Source of the DNA: CAZAPG01 sp964486935
Lineage (GTDB): Bacteria; Chloroflexota; Anaerolineae; 4572-78; J111
Assembly: GCA_964486935.1 (NCBI GenBank)
Contig: CAZAPG010000001.1
Span: forward strand, 186,001-250,000
DNA length: 64,000 bases
Reading direction: 5' to 3'
In this document: in pieces, positions 38,048 through 46,240 of the stretch
Numbering within the stretch: position 1 is the first letter of the stretch
How the letters are laid out: each line of letters opens with the position of its first letter
Position numbers and translations under genes: made by a program
Notes under the pieces: generated by a model
What the model was told of the DNA's origin: nothing
Databases searched by the model: none
What the model saw: only the letters and a program-made list of their open reading frames with translations

Positions 38048-38147
38048 ATGTCATTTGGAGCGACGAAGGAGCGAGAAATCCACCCAAGTCGCTGTTTGCA
38101 ACCGACTGTCTGGGGCGATTTCTCGGCTTTCAGCCTCGAAATGACAT
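38048..38147. repeat. Dispersed hairpin repeat family 2, copy 1
   Basis: A 100-base element with ATGTCATTT and AAATGACAT at its ends and GCGAGAAATC facing GATTTCTCG inside, able to fold into a long hairpin. A related copy is at 46080-46168. It lies between the DprE2-like gene and the convergent pckA gene. Confidence 0.8.
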
Positions 38148-38172
38148 GCTTGAGCAGTTACCCTTACAAAGC

Positions 38173-38205
38173 AAAAAAGTCTGGCCTCTCTGGTCAGACT
38201 TTTTG
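38173..38205. terminator. Bidirectional terminator between DprE2-like gene and pckA
   Basis: AAAAAGTCTG (38174-38183) pairs with CAGACTTTTT (38195-38204). A and T tracts on both sides allow it to work in both directions. Confidence 0.75.
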
Positions 38206-38227
38206 ATTTTAATGCGGACTGCCAAAT

Positions 38228-39838
38228 TTAGCCGGCTTTGGGGGCGGCGGCTTTTATCTGGCTAGAAACGCCGTCTTCAAATTGTCTGAAGTTTTCAACA
38301 AACATGCGGGCCAGCTTTTTGGCCTGCTCATTGTAGGCGCTGCCGTTTTGCCAGGTTTTTTGGGGAATGAGTACCTCGGCGGGGACGTTGGGGCAACCGG
38401 TGGGAACCTGCACCCCAAAAATGGGGTCTTCAACATACTCAACGTTATCCAAATCGCCGTTGAGGGCGGCATTGACCATAGCGCGGGTGTAGGCAATTTT
38501 TATTCTGGAGCCAACGCCGTAGGGGCCGCCGCTCCAGCCGGTGTTTACCAGCCAGCATTTTACCTTGTGTTGGGCAATCTTTTTGCCCAGCAGGTTGGCG
38601 TAAACGCCGGGGTGCAGGGCCATAAAGGGGGCGCCAAAGCAGGCGCTAAAGGTGGCCTGCGGCTCGGTAACGCCTTTTTCTGTGCCGGCTACTTTGGCGG
38701 TGTAACCGGAAATAAAGTGATACATAGTCTGCTCCGGCGTAAGCCGGGAGATGGGCGGCATCACGCCAAAGGCATCGGCGGTAAGGAAGATGATATTCAA
38801 AGGGTGTCCGCCACGGCCATCGCGGGCGGCGTTGGGGATGTGGCTGATGGGGTAGGCCCCCCGCGTGTTTTCGGTGAGCGTATCGTCATCAAGGTCAAGC
38901 TGGCGGGTAATGGCATTGATGCTAACATTTTCCAGAATAGTGCCAAAGCGGCGGGCGGTGGCGTAAATTTCCGGTTCGGCTTCGGGCGAAAGGCGAATCA
39001 TTTTGGCGTAGCAGCCGCCTTCAAAATTGAAAACGCCGTTGTCGCTCCAGCCGTGTTCGTCATCGCCAATGAGCGTGCGCGAGGAGTCGGCAGAGAGGGT
39101 GGTTTTGCCGGTGCCGCTCAGGCCAAAAAAGAGGGCGGTATCGCCGTTTGGGCCGTAGTTGGCCGAACAATGCATGGGCATAACGTCTTTAAAAGGCAGC
39201 AGGTAATTCATAACGGTAAAGATGGATTTTTTCATTTCGCCGGCGTAGCTGGTGCCGCCAATCAGCACCATTTTTTTGGCAAAGTTGACTAGAATGAAGA
39301 CTTCGGAATTGGTTTGGTCGTGTTCTGGGATGGCGTGAAAGCGGGGGCAGTAAAGCACTGTAAATTGGGGGTTGTGCACAGCCAGTTCATCGGGGGTGGC
39401 CTGAATAAACATATTGCGAGCAAACATGCTGTGCCAGGCGTATTCGGTAATAATGCGGATTGGCAGGCGATAGTCAGGGTCGGCGCCGGCCCAGCAATCT
39501 TGCACAAATACTTCTTTGGTTTGCAGGTAAGATATCATGCGGCGGTGCAGTTCGTCAAAGCGTTCCGCTTCAAACGGGCGGTTCACCTTGCCCCACCAAA
39601 TGTGTTCCTGGCTAGAAGGTTCTTTGACGATGAATTTATCGTTGGGTGAGCGTCCGGTGTGGTGGCCGGTACGCACTACCAGGGGTCCTAAATGAGCCAA
39701 TATGCCTTCGTTACGCTTGATGACCTCTTCATATAGGGCGGTGGTGGGTAGATTCCAATAGATATTCCTGAGATTCCGCAGCCCATGAGCCTCAAGCCCT
39801 ACGTGGCTGTGTTGTTGTTCGCTGGTATGCTCTTGCAT
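38228..39838 (-). CDS. pckA: Phosphoenolpyruvate carboxykinase (ATP)
   Basis: A 536-residue ATP-dependent PEPCK, interconverting oxaloacetate plus ATP and PEP plus CO2 and ADP, in gluconeogenesis. Landmarks are RTGHHTGRSPNDKFIV near the N-terminus, GGTSYAGEMKKSIFT, the P-loop GLSGTGKTTLSAD with the metal-binding DDEHGW just after, NFEGGCYAK and TRGAYPISHIPN. These fit the ATP (not GTP) family. The length is normal. A dispersed repeat copy lies upstream of its start and a shared terminator downstream. No truncation is seen. Confidence 0.97.
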   Translation of the reverse strand: MQEHTSEQQHSHVGLEAHGLRNLRNIYWNLPTTALYEEVIKRNEGILAHLGPLVVRTGHHTGRSPNDKFIVKEPSSQEHIWWGKVNRPFEAERFDELHRRMISYLQTKEVFVQDCWAGADPDYRLPIRIITEYAWHSMFARNMFIQATPDELAVHNPQFTVLYCPRFHAIPEHDQTNSEVFILVNFAKKMVLIGGTSYAGEMKKSIFTVMNYLLPFKDVMPMHCSANYGPNGDTALFFGLSGTGKTTLSADSSRTLIGDDEHGWSDNGVFNFEGGCYAKMIRLSPEAEPEIYATARRFGTILENVSINAITRQLDLDDDTLTENTRGAYPISHIPNAARDGRGGHPLNIIFLTADAFGVMPPISRLTPEQTMYHFISGYTAKVAGTEKGVTEPQATFSACFGAPFMALHPGVYANLLGKKIAQHKVKCWLVNTGWSGGPYGVGSRIKIAYTRAMVNAALNGDLDNVEYVEDPIFGVQVPTGCPNVPAEVLIPQKTWQNGSAYNEQAKKLARMFVENFRQFEDGVSSQIKAAAPKAG

Positions 39839-39882
39839 AATAGGTTCCCTTTTTATGTGTTCTTTTGTGGCGCGTTTGTAGT

Positions 39883-40003
39883 GGGGTCTGTCCCAAATTT
39901 TGGAAACAGACAGGGGGCGCGGGGGGTATCCCCCTACCCAAAGGGCACAAGCGAATCACCTCTGCCGAAGTCGCCCCAAATTTCTAAAATTTGGGGCGCA
40001 CCC
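39883..40003 (+). repeat. Dispersed hairpin repeat family 1, copy B
   Basis: A 121-base near-copy of 30771-30893 in the same orientation, starting GGGGTCTGTCCCAAATTTTG and ending GGGGCGCACCC. It lies between pckA and the TPR gene. Confidence 0.85.
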
Positions 40004-40112
40004 TTTGTAGTGTATACCAAATAACCGGTAATGCAAAACAGTTGAGTATGAATAACTCTGCGGGGCAAAGGCCCGGGCCATCTGGTTTCTGCGTTTAGAT
40101 GATTTGCTCAGA

Positions 40113-40781
40113 TTAGTGGGCGCGGAAGCGGGCTTCAAGCTCTTCCAGCATCATGGCGGCTTCAACCAGCTTGTCCAGGGGGTTATCATCCCCCCGAAAG
40201 TAGCGATAATCGCACGGCATAATGTCGAGCGTTTTGACCAGTTCATTGTGGCCGTGGCGCACGGCGGTTTCGGTGGTGTTGTACCAGCCGGCAATGTCTT
40301 CGGCGGGGGCTTCGGTAATGTTGACTTTACGGACGGTGTAATCCAGGGCAGCGGCCCACTCTTCGGGGTGGCTCAAATCAAGATGAGCTTTACCAATGGT
40401 CACTCGATACTCAACCCACATTTGAATGGCCGCGCCGATAATTTCCAGAGGCACGTTTTCCTGGGGCATAATGGTGGTAAGATTGGTTTCAACCTGATCT
40501 AGCGAGTTGCTAAAAAGGCTCTCAAATCGACTGACCATAGCCTGGTCGGTTTCGATGCGAATGTAATCGCCCAGGGCTTGCAACATTAGTTCATAATCGC
40601 CCATTCTTACCTGGGCGCGGGCCAGGTTTAGATAGTATTCCGGCTCGCTCAAATCCAGCCGGGCGGCTTCTTGAAACAGGGTGATGGCGCTTTCCAGTTC
40701 CCATCGCTCATAGTGTTCCAGGCCGGTGCGGTTAAGAGATTGAGCGCGTAACTTGTCGGTTGCAGACACCTCGATTGTCAT
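40113..40781 (-). CDS. TPR-like protein of unknown function
   Basis: A 222-residue soluble protein starting at ATG 40781; a longer frame overlaps the upstream gene and its extra residues are Pro/Trp-rich and non-conserved in style. Residues about 10-80 show two TPR-like units (RTGLEHYERWELESAITLFQ and EYYLNLARAQVRMGDYELML). The rest is helical with no clear family. It lies 49 bases after the DUF1385 gene on the same strand and may be its partner. No catalytic motifs, cysteine clusters or membrane segments are visible. Confidence 0.65.
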   Translation of the reverse strand: MTIEVSATDKLRAQSLNRTGLEHYERWELESAITLFQEAARLDLSEPEYYLNLARAQVRMGDYELMLQALGDYIRIETDQAMVSRFESLFSNSLDQVETNLTTIMPQENVPLEIIGAAIQMWVEYRVTIGKAHLDLSHPEEWAAALDYTVRKVNITEAPAEDIAGWYNTTETAVRHGHNELVKTLDIMPCDYRYFRGDDNPLDKLVEAAMMLEELEARFRAH

Positions 40782-40830
40782 GTCTATCTGCCTTTGTGCG
40801 GGCGGGTTGGAGAGATAACTGCTAAAATAT

Positions 40831-41769
40831 TTAGGGGCTGGCCGAGCTTTGGGCGGCCAGAGCTTCGCCAGACTCAACCGGCTGCGCGTTGGCGGCCAGT
40901 TGTTCTTCGGCCAGTAATTTTTCCAGAGCGGCAATAGATACTTCCAGCATACTCAAATCCGGTTCGCGGGTGGTCATCCCTTGCAGGGCCAGGCCGGGAG
41001 CGATGAGTATTTTGATGATGGGATTAGCCTGATGCGCGGCGCTGAATTTTAAAAACTCGTAGGCAATGCCGGCAATGACCGGAATCAGCACAATGCGAGA
41101 TAAAATCTTAATCCACAGGTTAGGGTCGCCCACCAGGGCAAATACAAATATTGAAATGACCATAACGATTAGCAAAAAGGCCGTGCCGCAGCGAGGATGG
41201 ACAATGCTACAGTGGGCTACTTTCTCCGGCGTCAGTTCAACGCCCTGCTCGTAGGCGTTAATGGCTTTGTGTTCTGCGCCGTGGTAGCCAAACACCCGCC
41301 TGATATCATCCAAAAAGCTGATGGCCCACACGTAAGCCAAAAACAAGGCCAGCCGCACCACTCCTTCTATCAAATGCTGCGCCAAAATGGGCACGTCAAA
41401 AAAGCGGTTGAGCAGGCTAATCAGCCCCAGCGGGCTAACAAAAAAGATGGCCACCGCCAGCACCAGCGAGAAGGCAACAGTTCCCCAGGCAACGGGGCCG
41501 GAAAATTCGGCTTCTTCTTCGCCCACGGCCACATCGGCAGAATACATCAGGCTGCGCATGCCCAACACCAGGGCATCCCACAACAGCACAAAGCCGCGCA
41601 AAAAGGGCACTTTGTTGATAAAGCTGGCGTAAATTCTGGGGTTCAGCGGTTCGCTGTGCAACACAATTTTACCCTGAGGGTTGCGCACGGCAATGGCCAT
41701 GTGCTTGCGGCCTCGCATCATAACGCCCTCGATAACAGCCTGACCGCCGTAGTTGAAAGGTTTGCTCAT
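40831..41769 (-). CDS. DUF1385 membrane protein
   Basis: A 312-residue protein of the DUF1385 family (YqhQ-like), widespread in Gram-positive and Chloroflexota genomes and of unknown function. ATG 41769 has AGAGGAATT upstream. The family opening YGGQAVIEGVMMRGRKHMA is present, followed by four to five hydrophobic segments between about residues 75 and 250. The conserved FGYHGAEHKAINAYE and HPRCGTAFLL motifs hold His, Glu and Cys residues that might bind metal. The C-terminus is an Ala/Glu-rich tail. The TPR gene follows. Confidence 0.88.
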   Translation of the reverse strand: MSKPFNYGGQAVIEGVMMRGRKHMAIAVRNPQGKIVLHSEPLNPRIYASFINKVPFLRGFVLLWDALVLGMRSLMYSADVAVGEEEAEFSGPVAWGTVAFSLVLAVAIFFVSPLGLISLLNRFFDVPILAQHLIEGVVRLALFLAYVWAISFLDDIRRVFGYHGAEHKAINAYEQGVELTPEKVAHCSIVHPRCGTAFLLIVMVISIFVFALVGDPNLWIKILSRIVLIPVIAGIAYEFLKFSAAHQANPIIKILIAPGLALQGMTTREPDLSMLEVSIAALEKLLAEEQLAANAQPVESGEALAAQSSASP

Positions 41770-41851
41770 AATTCCTCTGAAATGATAATTTAACGGATTG
41801 TACCCCACATTATACACAATGCAAATGAAAAAACCAGTTGCTCTAAATTAT

Positions 41852-41889
41852 GGGGTTTGTTCCAAATTTCTAAAATTTAGGGCGCACCC
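41852..41889 (+). repeat. Dispersed hairpin repeat family 1, internally deleted copy
   Basis: Only 38 bases: GGGGTTTGTTCCAAATTTC joined to TAAAATTTAGGGCGCACCC. These correspond to the two ends of the full copies at 30771 and 39883, with the centre of about 85 bases missing. Confidence 0.7.
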
Positions 41890-41893
41890 TAAA

Positions 41894-43558
41894 TTACGGC
41901 TCGACATTCTGAAGCTGCTCTTTGTTGTAAATTACCTGGCGGGTTAGCAGATACCAGTTGGTTATGGTTCTAAAGCGGTCGGCAGGGTTGGTCATGGGGG
42001 CTAACTGCACGTCGAACACTTCCTGGCTAACGCCGTAAGTATAGACCGGATAAAATAGAATTAGCGATGGGACTTCTTGGGCAAAAATCCGTTGAAATTC
42101 AAAGTAATAGTCATTGCGCCGGCCTTTATCGGTGAGGGTGCGGGCCGATTCTAGCAGCATCGAGGCTGTGGTGTTATCCCAGCCGGCATAATTTTGCCCG
42201 CCGCCAATTTGGGTTTGGTGCCACAGCGGATAGGGGTCCGGGTCGCCGGCCAACAGTACTTCGGCCAGAGCGGCCTGAAAATCATGCTGAATTAACCGCT
42301 CGCCCAACCCGGCGCCTACCACTTCTACCGTGGCGGCAACGCCAATTTGCTGCCACTGGCTTTTGACCATCTCGGCGGCCTGTATTTTGGCCGGGTCATC
42401 GCTAACCAACAAACTAAAGGCCAGGGGCCGGCCCTCTTTGTCGCGCGCGCCATCGCCATTAGAGTCTATCCAGCCGGCTTCATCCAGCAGGGCGACAGCC
42501 CGGGCCGGGTCAAATTCAATTCCGGGTTGCGCCGAGTTGTAGGCCCAACTCCAGGGCAAAATAGGGCCGTTGGCAACCAACCCCTGCCCATTGAGGGCCT
42601 GGTTGATAATCTCTTGCCGATTCAGGCCGTACATCAGGGCCTGCCGCACGGCTGTTTCTTGAAAAAAGGGGGCTGTTTCTGGCGCTTGCAGGTTTAAATA
42701 AATAATTTCATAGCCAGATAGCCGGGCTGTGTAGAGGTTGAGTCCTTCAAGGGTTTGCGCTGTGGGGATGGCCTCGGGGGGGATAACGTTAATGCCTTGA
42801 ATTTCTCCGGCGCGGTAGGCGTTAATCACCGCCTGATAACTGGGATAAAACCGAAGCTCGATTCCGGCCAGGCGCGGCTGCGTGCCGCTATAAAACGGGC
42901 TGGCCGACAGGCGGGCAAACTCGGCGTTTATTTCGTCCAGTTTGAAGGGGCCGGTTCCCACCGGTTGCAAATTAAAGGGGTGATTGAGCAAATCGCGCGC
43001 CGGCACATTGTTGAGCAAATGTTCAGGCAATATGCCAATAGTGGTGAAATCGGCAAACGCGGGAAAAGACTCCGGCAGAATGAAACGAACCGTGTACTCA
43101 TCCAACTTTTCGGCGGTAACGCTTTGCCATAGCTGGCCCAGGTAGGGCGCGCCGGGAAATTCCGGGTCTTGCATCAGGTTGATGGTAAACAGCACATCAT
43201 CGGCGGTAAAACGTTGACCGTCGTGCCAGCGAATATTTTGCCGCAGCCGAAAAAGATAAGTAAGGCCATCTTCGCTAACCTGCCAGCTTGCGGCCAGGTC
43301 TGGCTCTAAATTACCTCTGCCATCTATACGGGTTAGCCCATTGAAAACAAGGGCGCTGATATCCTGGTCAACCTGATTGTACTGGGCCAGCAGCGGATTA
43401 ATAAATTGGGGCCGGCCAGCAATGCCTTCCGTATAAATTCCCCCCACATCGGGGATGGTGATAGTGGTGCGAGATAGCGACAAAAAGCCAAGAAAGGCCA
43501 GCGTCAGGGCAATGCCGGCCAGGGTTAAAATAGCCTGCCAGCGAATGTAGCGTCCCAC
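41894..43558 (-). CDS. Peptide/nickel-type ABC transporter substrate-binding protein
   Basis: A 554-residue family 5 solute-binding protein. A GTG start (43558, with AGGACGG upstream) leads into an N-terminal hydrophobic segment (ILTLAGIALTLAFLGFLSL) that acts as signal or anchor. The family 5 landmarks are present: GRPQFINPLLAQYNQVDQDI, LEPDLAASWQVSEDGLTYLF, NIRWHDGQRFTADDV, and later FFQETAVRQALMYGLNRQEI. It should capture oligopeptides or similar solutes outside the membrane. No permease or ATPase gene is adjacent, so the rest of the transporter must be elsewhere. The C-terminus ends near the deleted repeat copy. Confidence 0.9.
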   Translation of the reverse strand: MGRYIRWQAILTLAGIALTLAFLGFLSLSRTTITIPDVGGIYTEGIAGRPQFINPLLAQYNQVDQDISALVFNGLTRIDGRGNLEPDLAASWQVSEDGLTYLFRLRQNIRWHDGQRFTADDVLFTINLMQDPEFPGAPYLGQLWQSVTAEKLDEYTVRFILPESFPAFADFTTIGILPEHLLNNVPARDLLNHPFNLQPVGTGPFKLDEINAEFARLSASPFYSGTQPRLAGIELRFYPSYQAVINAYRAGEIQGINVIPPEAIPTAQTLEGLNLYTARLSGYEIIYLNLQAPETAPFFQETAVRQALMYGLNRQEIINQALNGQGLVANGPILPWSWAYNSAQPGIEFDPARAVALLDEAGWIDSNGDGARDKEGRPLAFSLLVSDDPAKIQAAEMVKSQWQQIGVAATVEVVGAGLGERLIQHDFQAALAEVLLAGDPDPYPLWHQTQIGGGQNYAGWDNTTASMLLESARTLTDKGRRNDYYFEFQRIFAQEVPSLILFYPVYTYGVSQEVFDVQLAPMTNPADRFRTITNWYLLTRQVIYNKEQLQNVEP

Positions 43559-43578
43559 AAATACCGTCCTGTGTAATT

Positions 43579-43609
43579 AAAATGCACAACAGTTTAGGGC
43601 TGTTGTGCA
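43579..43609 (-). terminator. Terminator after secG
   Basis: TGCACAACAG (43583-43592) pairs with CTGTTGTGCA (43600-43609); on the minus strand TTTTAATTA follows. It separates secG from the downstream solute-binding protein gene. Confidence 0.75.
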
Positions 43610-43705
43610 CCTTGTTAAAAACTGTAGATTGCCGGTCAGGGCGTTAATAAGTAGTGGCTAATATTGAGCTTGAATTTAGAGCATGCCGGTTAGCCACAGA
43701 AAGTA

Positions 43706-43933
43706 TCAAAGGCCACGGGTCAGGTTTACAGAAATAAGAGAGATTAAGAAAAAGATAATTGAAATACCAATAGTGGCCTGATGGATTGTTTTTTCTATGC
43801 CGCGCCGGGTTCTGTAGACGCCCCCATCGCCGCCAAAAATACCGCCCAAACCACCCCCCTTGGTTTGCAACAACACCAAAACTACCAGGGTAATGGCCAG
43901 AATAATTTGAATGATTTGTACTGCAATAAGCAC
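43706..43933 (-). CDS. secG: Protein translocase subunit SecG
   Basis: A 75-residue SecG, the small auxiliary subunit of the SecYEG channel. It has two hydrophobic segments (VQIIQIILAITLVVLVLLQ and IGISIIFFLISLISVNL) joined by a Gly-rich loop with TKGGGLGGIFGGDGG, the typical SecG signature. The start is GTG 43933, with AGGAG upstream. It stands alone, as secG often does. Length is normal. Confidence 0.93.
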   Translation of the reverse strand: MLIAVQIIQIILAITLVVLVLLQTKGGGLGGIFGGDGGVYRTRRGIEKTIHQATIGISIIFFLISLISVNLTRGL

Positions 43934-44317
43934 GATAGAACTCCTCTAAAAATAGCCCCCTCCCCAGCCCTCCCCCGGCCAGGGGGAGGGAGTCGCGTTA
44001 GCGACGGGTGGGGGTAGATAAAATTTTCACCCGTGCCGGGTACAGGCCATCGCGTTGCTGCCGTAGAGAGGGCAGGCGTTCCACGTTACGTAGTGCGTGG
44101 TACGTAAAACGCAAATTTTTACCCGCGCCGGATACAGACATTAAAAGCAGCCCGTTCAGTGAGCAGCAAGCAGTAATTATAAAATGGATTGTTTGAATTA
44201 ACAAAATGGGCGGTTTCATATTGACTTAAAATTAAAGGATTGAGGGGTCAATGTGGTATAATTTATAGTGTTCTTGGGCTAACAAGCGCAAATTTTAAGT
44301 GGGGCAAAGGAAAATAT
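43934..44317. repeat. Gene-free stretch with hairpin and direct repeats
   Basis: No gene is seen. CCCTCCCCC/GGGGGAGGG (43968-43976 with 43982-43990) and GTCGC/GCGAC (43992-43996 with 44001-44005) form hairpins of a G/C-rich intergenic repeat at about 43956-44015. Then a 27-base direct repeat (23/27 identical) occurs at 44021-44047 and 44113-44139 (AAATTTT-x-ACCCG-x-GCCGG-x-TACAG-x-C). Between them CCACG/CGTGG can pair. The last 80 bases hold the leader of the DUF2007 gene. Confidence 0.65.
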
Positions 44318-44665
44318 ATGACAGATACAATAGATGAGTCTCTCCCCTGGGCCACCCTGGGGGCACGTGTTCGCGCAGCCGCTACAGAAACAACCCCCGG
44401 CGGCAGCGAGCCGCTTCGCTGGGTAGTGGTTGGCGAAAATTTCTTCCCTGCCGAGGCCGCTATCGTCAAATCTCGGTTAGAAAGTGAGCAGATTCCGGCC
44501 CTGGTTCAACAAGAAGCCATCGGGTCGGTGTTTGGGTTAACCGTTGGCCCGCTAGGGTCGGCCAGGGTGTTGGTGCCGGAACCGCTGGTCGAGCGGGCGC
44601 TCGCCATTTTAGCCGACACGTTTGAAGTTGAAGAAGATTACAACAACCCGAATTATGAAGATTGA
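44318..44665 (+). CDS. DUF2007-type putative signal-transducing protein
   Basis: A 115-residue protein starting at ATG 44318, with AAAGGAAA upstream; a longer frame to 44240 is not supported. Residues about 40-100 form the DUF2007 domain: VVVGENFFPAEAAIVKSRLE, then IPALVQQEAIGS and ARVLVPEPLVERALAIL. The domain has a ferredoxin-like fold and is often annotated as a signal transducer without proof. The tail is acidic (EVEEDYNNPNYED). The LysM/PD40 gene follows by 15 bases on the same strand, so the two are likely co-transcribed. Confidence 0.8.
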   Translation: MTDTIDESLPWATLGARVRAAATETTPGGSEPLRWVVVGENFFPAEAAIVKSRLESEQIPALVQQEAIGSVFGLTVGPLGSARVLVPEPLVERALAILADTFEVEEDYNNPNYED

Positions 44666-44680
44666 TCAGGAGGGCTAACC

Positions 44681-46060
44681 ATGCGTTGGTTCAATCAGAT
44701 AATCAAAACTCAAAAAATAATAGGGTGGGTTATGGCCGCAATAGTTGGAGCAGGCGGCCTGATATTAGTATCAGAAAACCCAACCCTGGCCCAAACCGGC
44801 CAGGGGCAGGAGTATATCATTCAACATGATGACAGCCTGTGGAAAGTGGCCGAAAAATACCTGGGCGACGGCCATCTTTTTGTTCAAATTATGGCGGCTA
44901 CCAACGCCAAACGCGCTCAAGATATCTCTTTTGCCCAAATAGATAACCCCGGGCTAATCCACGCCGGCTCAAAATTGTGGATTCCCTCGCCGCAGGAGTT
45001 TGTTGATAATATTTCAGTTCAACCCGCCGCGGTGTCAACCGGCAGCGGCGCAGCGCCGGTTCGGGCTGTACCGGCGGCCTCACAAGTGGCTGCTTCACCG
45101 GCGCCCGGCAAAATTGCCTTTAGCTTTTGGAACAACTCGCCAGAGCGCTGCACCTATGAAATTAACGTAATTGATGTGGGAGCTTGCCTGAGTGGTGGAG
45201 AAGCGTGCCAGGCCAACCGGCGCATCTTTACGCTGAACAATGCCAGCGAACCGGCCCTCTCGCCCGATGGCGAGCGGCTGGCTTTTAGAGGCTGGGGCGA
45301 GATTCCCGAAAAGCACAAGGATGGTCAGGTTGACCACCCCTATTTTAACTGCGCCGAACCCCGGGCCGAGCGTCGCCTGGGACACACTACCCTGGACGGC
45401 ACGGAATTTAAGGGAACCACTATTTTTTGGGAAGACTCGCACCCCGATTGGTCGCCCGATGGCCGGCGCCTGCTGTTTGATACAGGCCGCCACGGCGATG
45501 ACCATACCCGCATTATGGCGGCGGCCATAACCGGCGAATATGAAGAAGACCTGCGTATTGTGGGTCAACAGCCCTCGTGGGCGCCCGATAGCGACCGCTT
45601 TGTATACCGGGGGTGCGATTTGAGCGGTAATCGGTGCGGGCTGTGGCTGGCCCGCGCCCTGCCCGCCCATCACTGGGATGTGGGCCACAATATGATTGGC
45701 CCGGTTTTAGAGGAGCAGGCCGCTGCCCACCCCGATTGGTCGCCGGTGGGCGAAACGATTGTTTACCAGAGTCCGGCCGGCGGCAGTTGGGACCTGTACC
45801 TTATCAATGCCGATGGCAGCCAAAAACAGCGCCTGACCAGCGACCCCGGCATCGAAGGGCTGCCGGCCTGGTCGCCGGATGGGGAGTGGGTTGCCTACCT
45901 GTCTGACGCGAATGGCAACTGGGGTATCTGGATAATTCGCGCCGATGGCAGCGAGCGTCATCAATTATTCTCTTTTGATGGCGGCATTTTTACGCCAAAG
46001 GCCATTTTTCCCTACGGCGGCCGAGATTGGCTGGATGAGCAGATTTCGTGGTCTGAATAA
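44681..46060 (+). CDS. LysM and PD40 (TolB-type) repeat protein, exported
   Basis: A 459-residue protein. An N-terminal hydrophobic segment (IIGWVMAAIVGAGGLILVS) serves as a signal or anchor. Residues about 45-105 form a LysM peptidoglycan-binding domain (EYIIQHDDSLWKVAEKYLGD, ending KLWIPSPQEF). After an Ala/Pro linker come about six PD40/TolB-like propeller repeats with the usual (P/A)-x-WSPDG core: ALSPDGERLAF, DWSPDGRRLLF, SWAPDSDRFVY, DWSPVGETIVY, AWSPDGEWVAY. It is likely a cell-wall-attached beta-propeller. Cys residues near 148-175 may form a disulphide. The substrate is unknown. Confidence 0.88.
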   Translation: MRWFNQIIKTQKIIGWVMAAIVGAGGLILVSENPTLAQTGQGQEYIIQHDDSLWKVAEKYLGDGHLFVQIMAATNAKRAQDISFAQIDNPGLIHAGSKLWIPSPQEFVDNISVQPAAVSTGSGAAPVRAVPAASQVAASPAPGKIAFSFWNNSPERCTYEINVIDVGACLSGGEACQANRRIFTLNNASEPALSPDGERLAFRGWGEIPEKHKDGQVDHPYFNCAEPRAERRLGHTTLDGTEFKGTTIFWEDSHPDWSPDGRRLLFDTGRHGDDHTRIMAAAITGEYEEDLRIVGQQPSWAPDSDRFVYRGCDLSGNRCGLWLARALPAHHWDVGHNMIGPVLEEQAAAHPDWSPVGETIVYQSPAGGSWDLYLINADGSQKQRLTSDPGIEGLPAWSPDGEWVAYLSDANGNWGIWIIRADGSERHQLFSFDGGIFTPKAIFPYGGRDWLDEQISWSE

Positions 46061-46079
46061 AATAGGGCCTACGCAGTTT

Positions 46080-46168
46080 ATGTCATTTCAAGAAGCGAAG
46101 CGACGAGAAATCTCCAATCTGGCTGCCTACCCGGAGATTTCTCGCTCATTCTTCGCTCGATATGACAT
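46080..46168. repeat. Dispersed hairpin repeat family 2, copy 2
   Basis: An 89-base element with ATGTCAT/ATGACAT ends and a perfect internal CGAGAAATCTCC/GGAGATTTCTCG pair, related to 38048-38147. It lies between two convergent genes. Confidence 0.8.
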
Positions 46169-46184
46169 TAAACGCGCCGCTTTA

Positions 46185-46216
46185 AAAGAACAGCGCCACC
46201 CGTTACGGGTGGCGCT
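46185..46216 (-). terminator. Terminator after the shorter TadE-like gene
   Basis: AGCGCCACCCG (46192-46202) pairs with CGGGTGGCGCT (46206-46216), loop TTA. On the minus strand TTCTTTT follows. It closes the TadE-like transcript. Confidence 0.8.
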
Positions 46217-46240
46217 GCTGCTGTGGGGGAGGGAGATAAG

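Noticed and set aside
38282..39292. 336-codon plus-strand frame opposite pckA
   Set aside because: PEP carboxykinase on the minus strand is certain; this frame is its GC-driven shadow.
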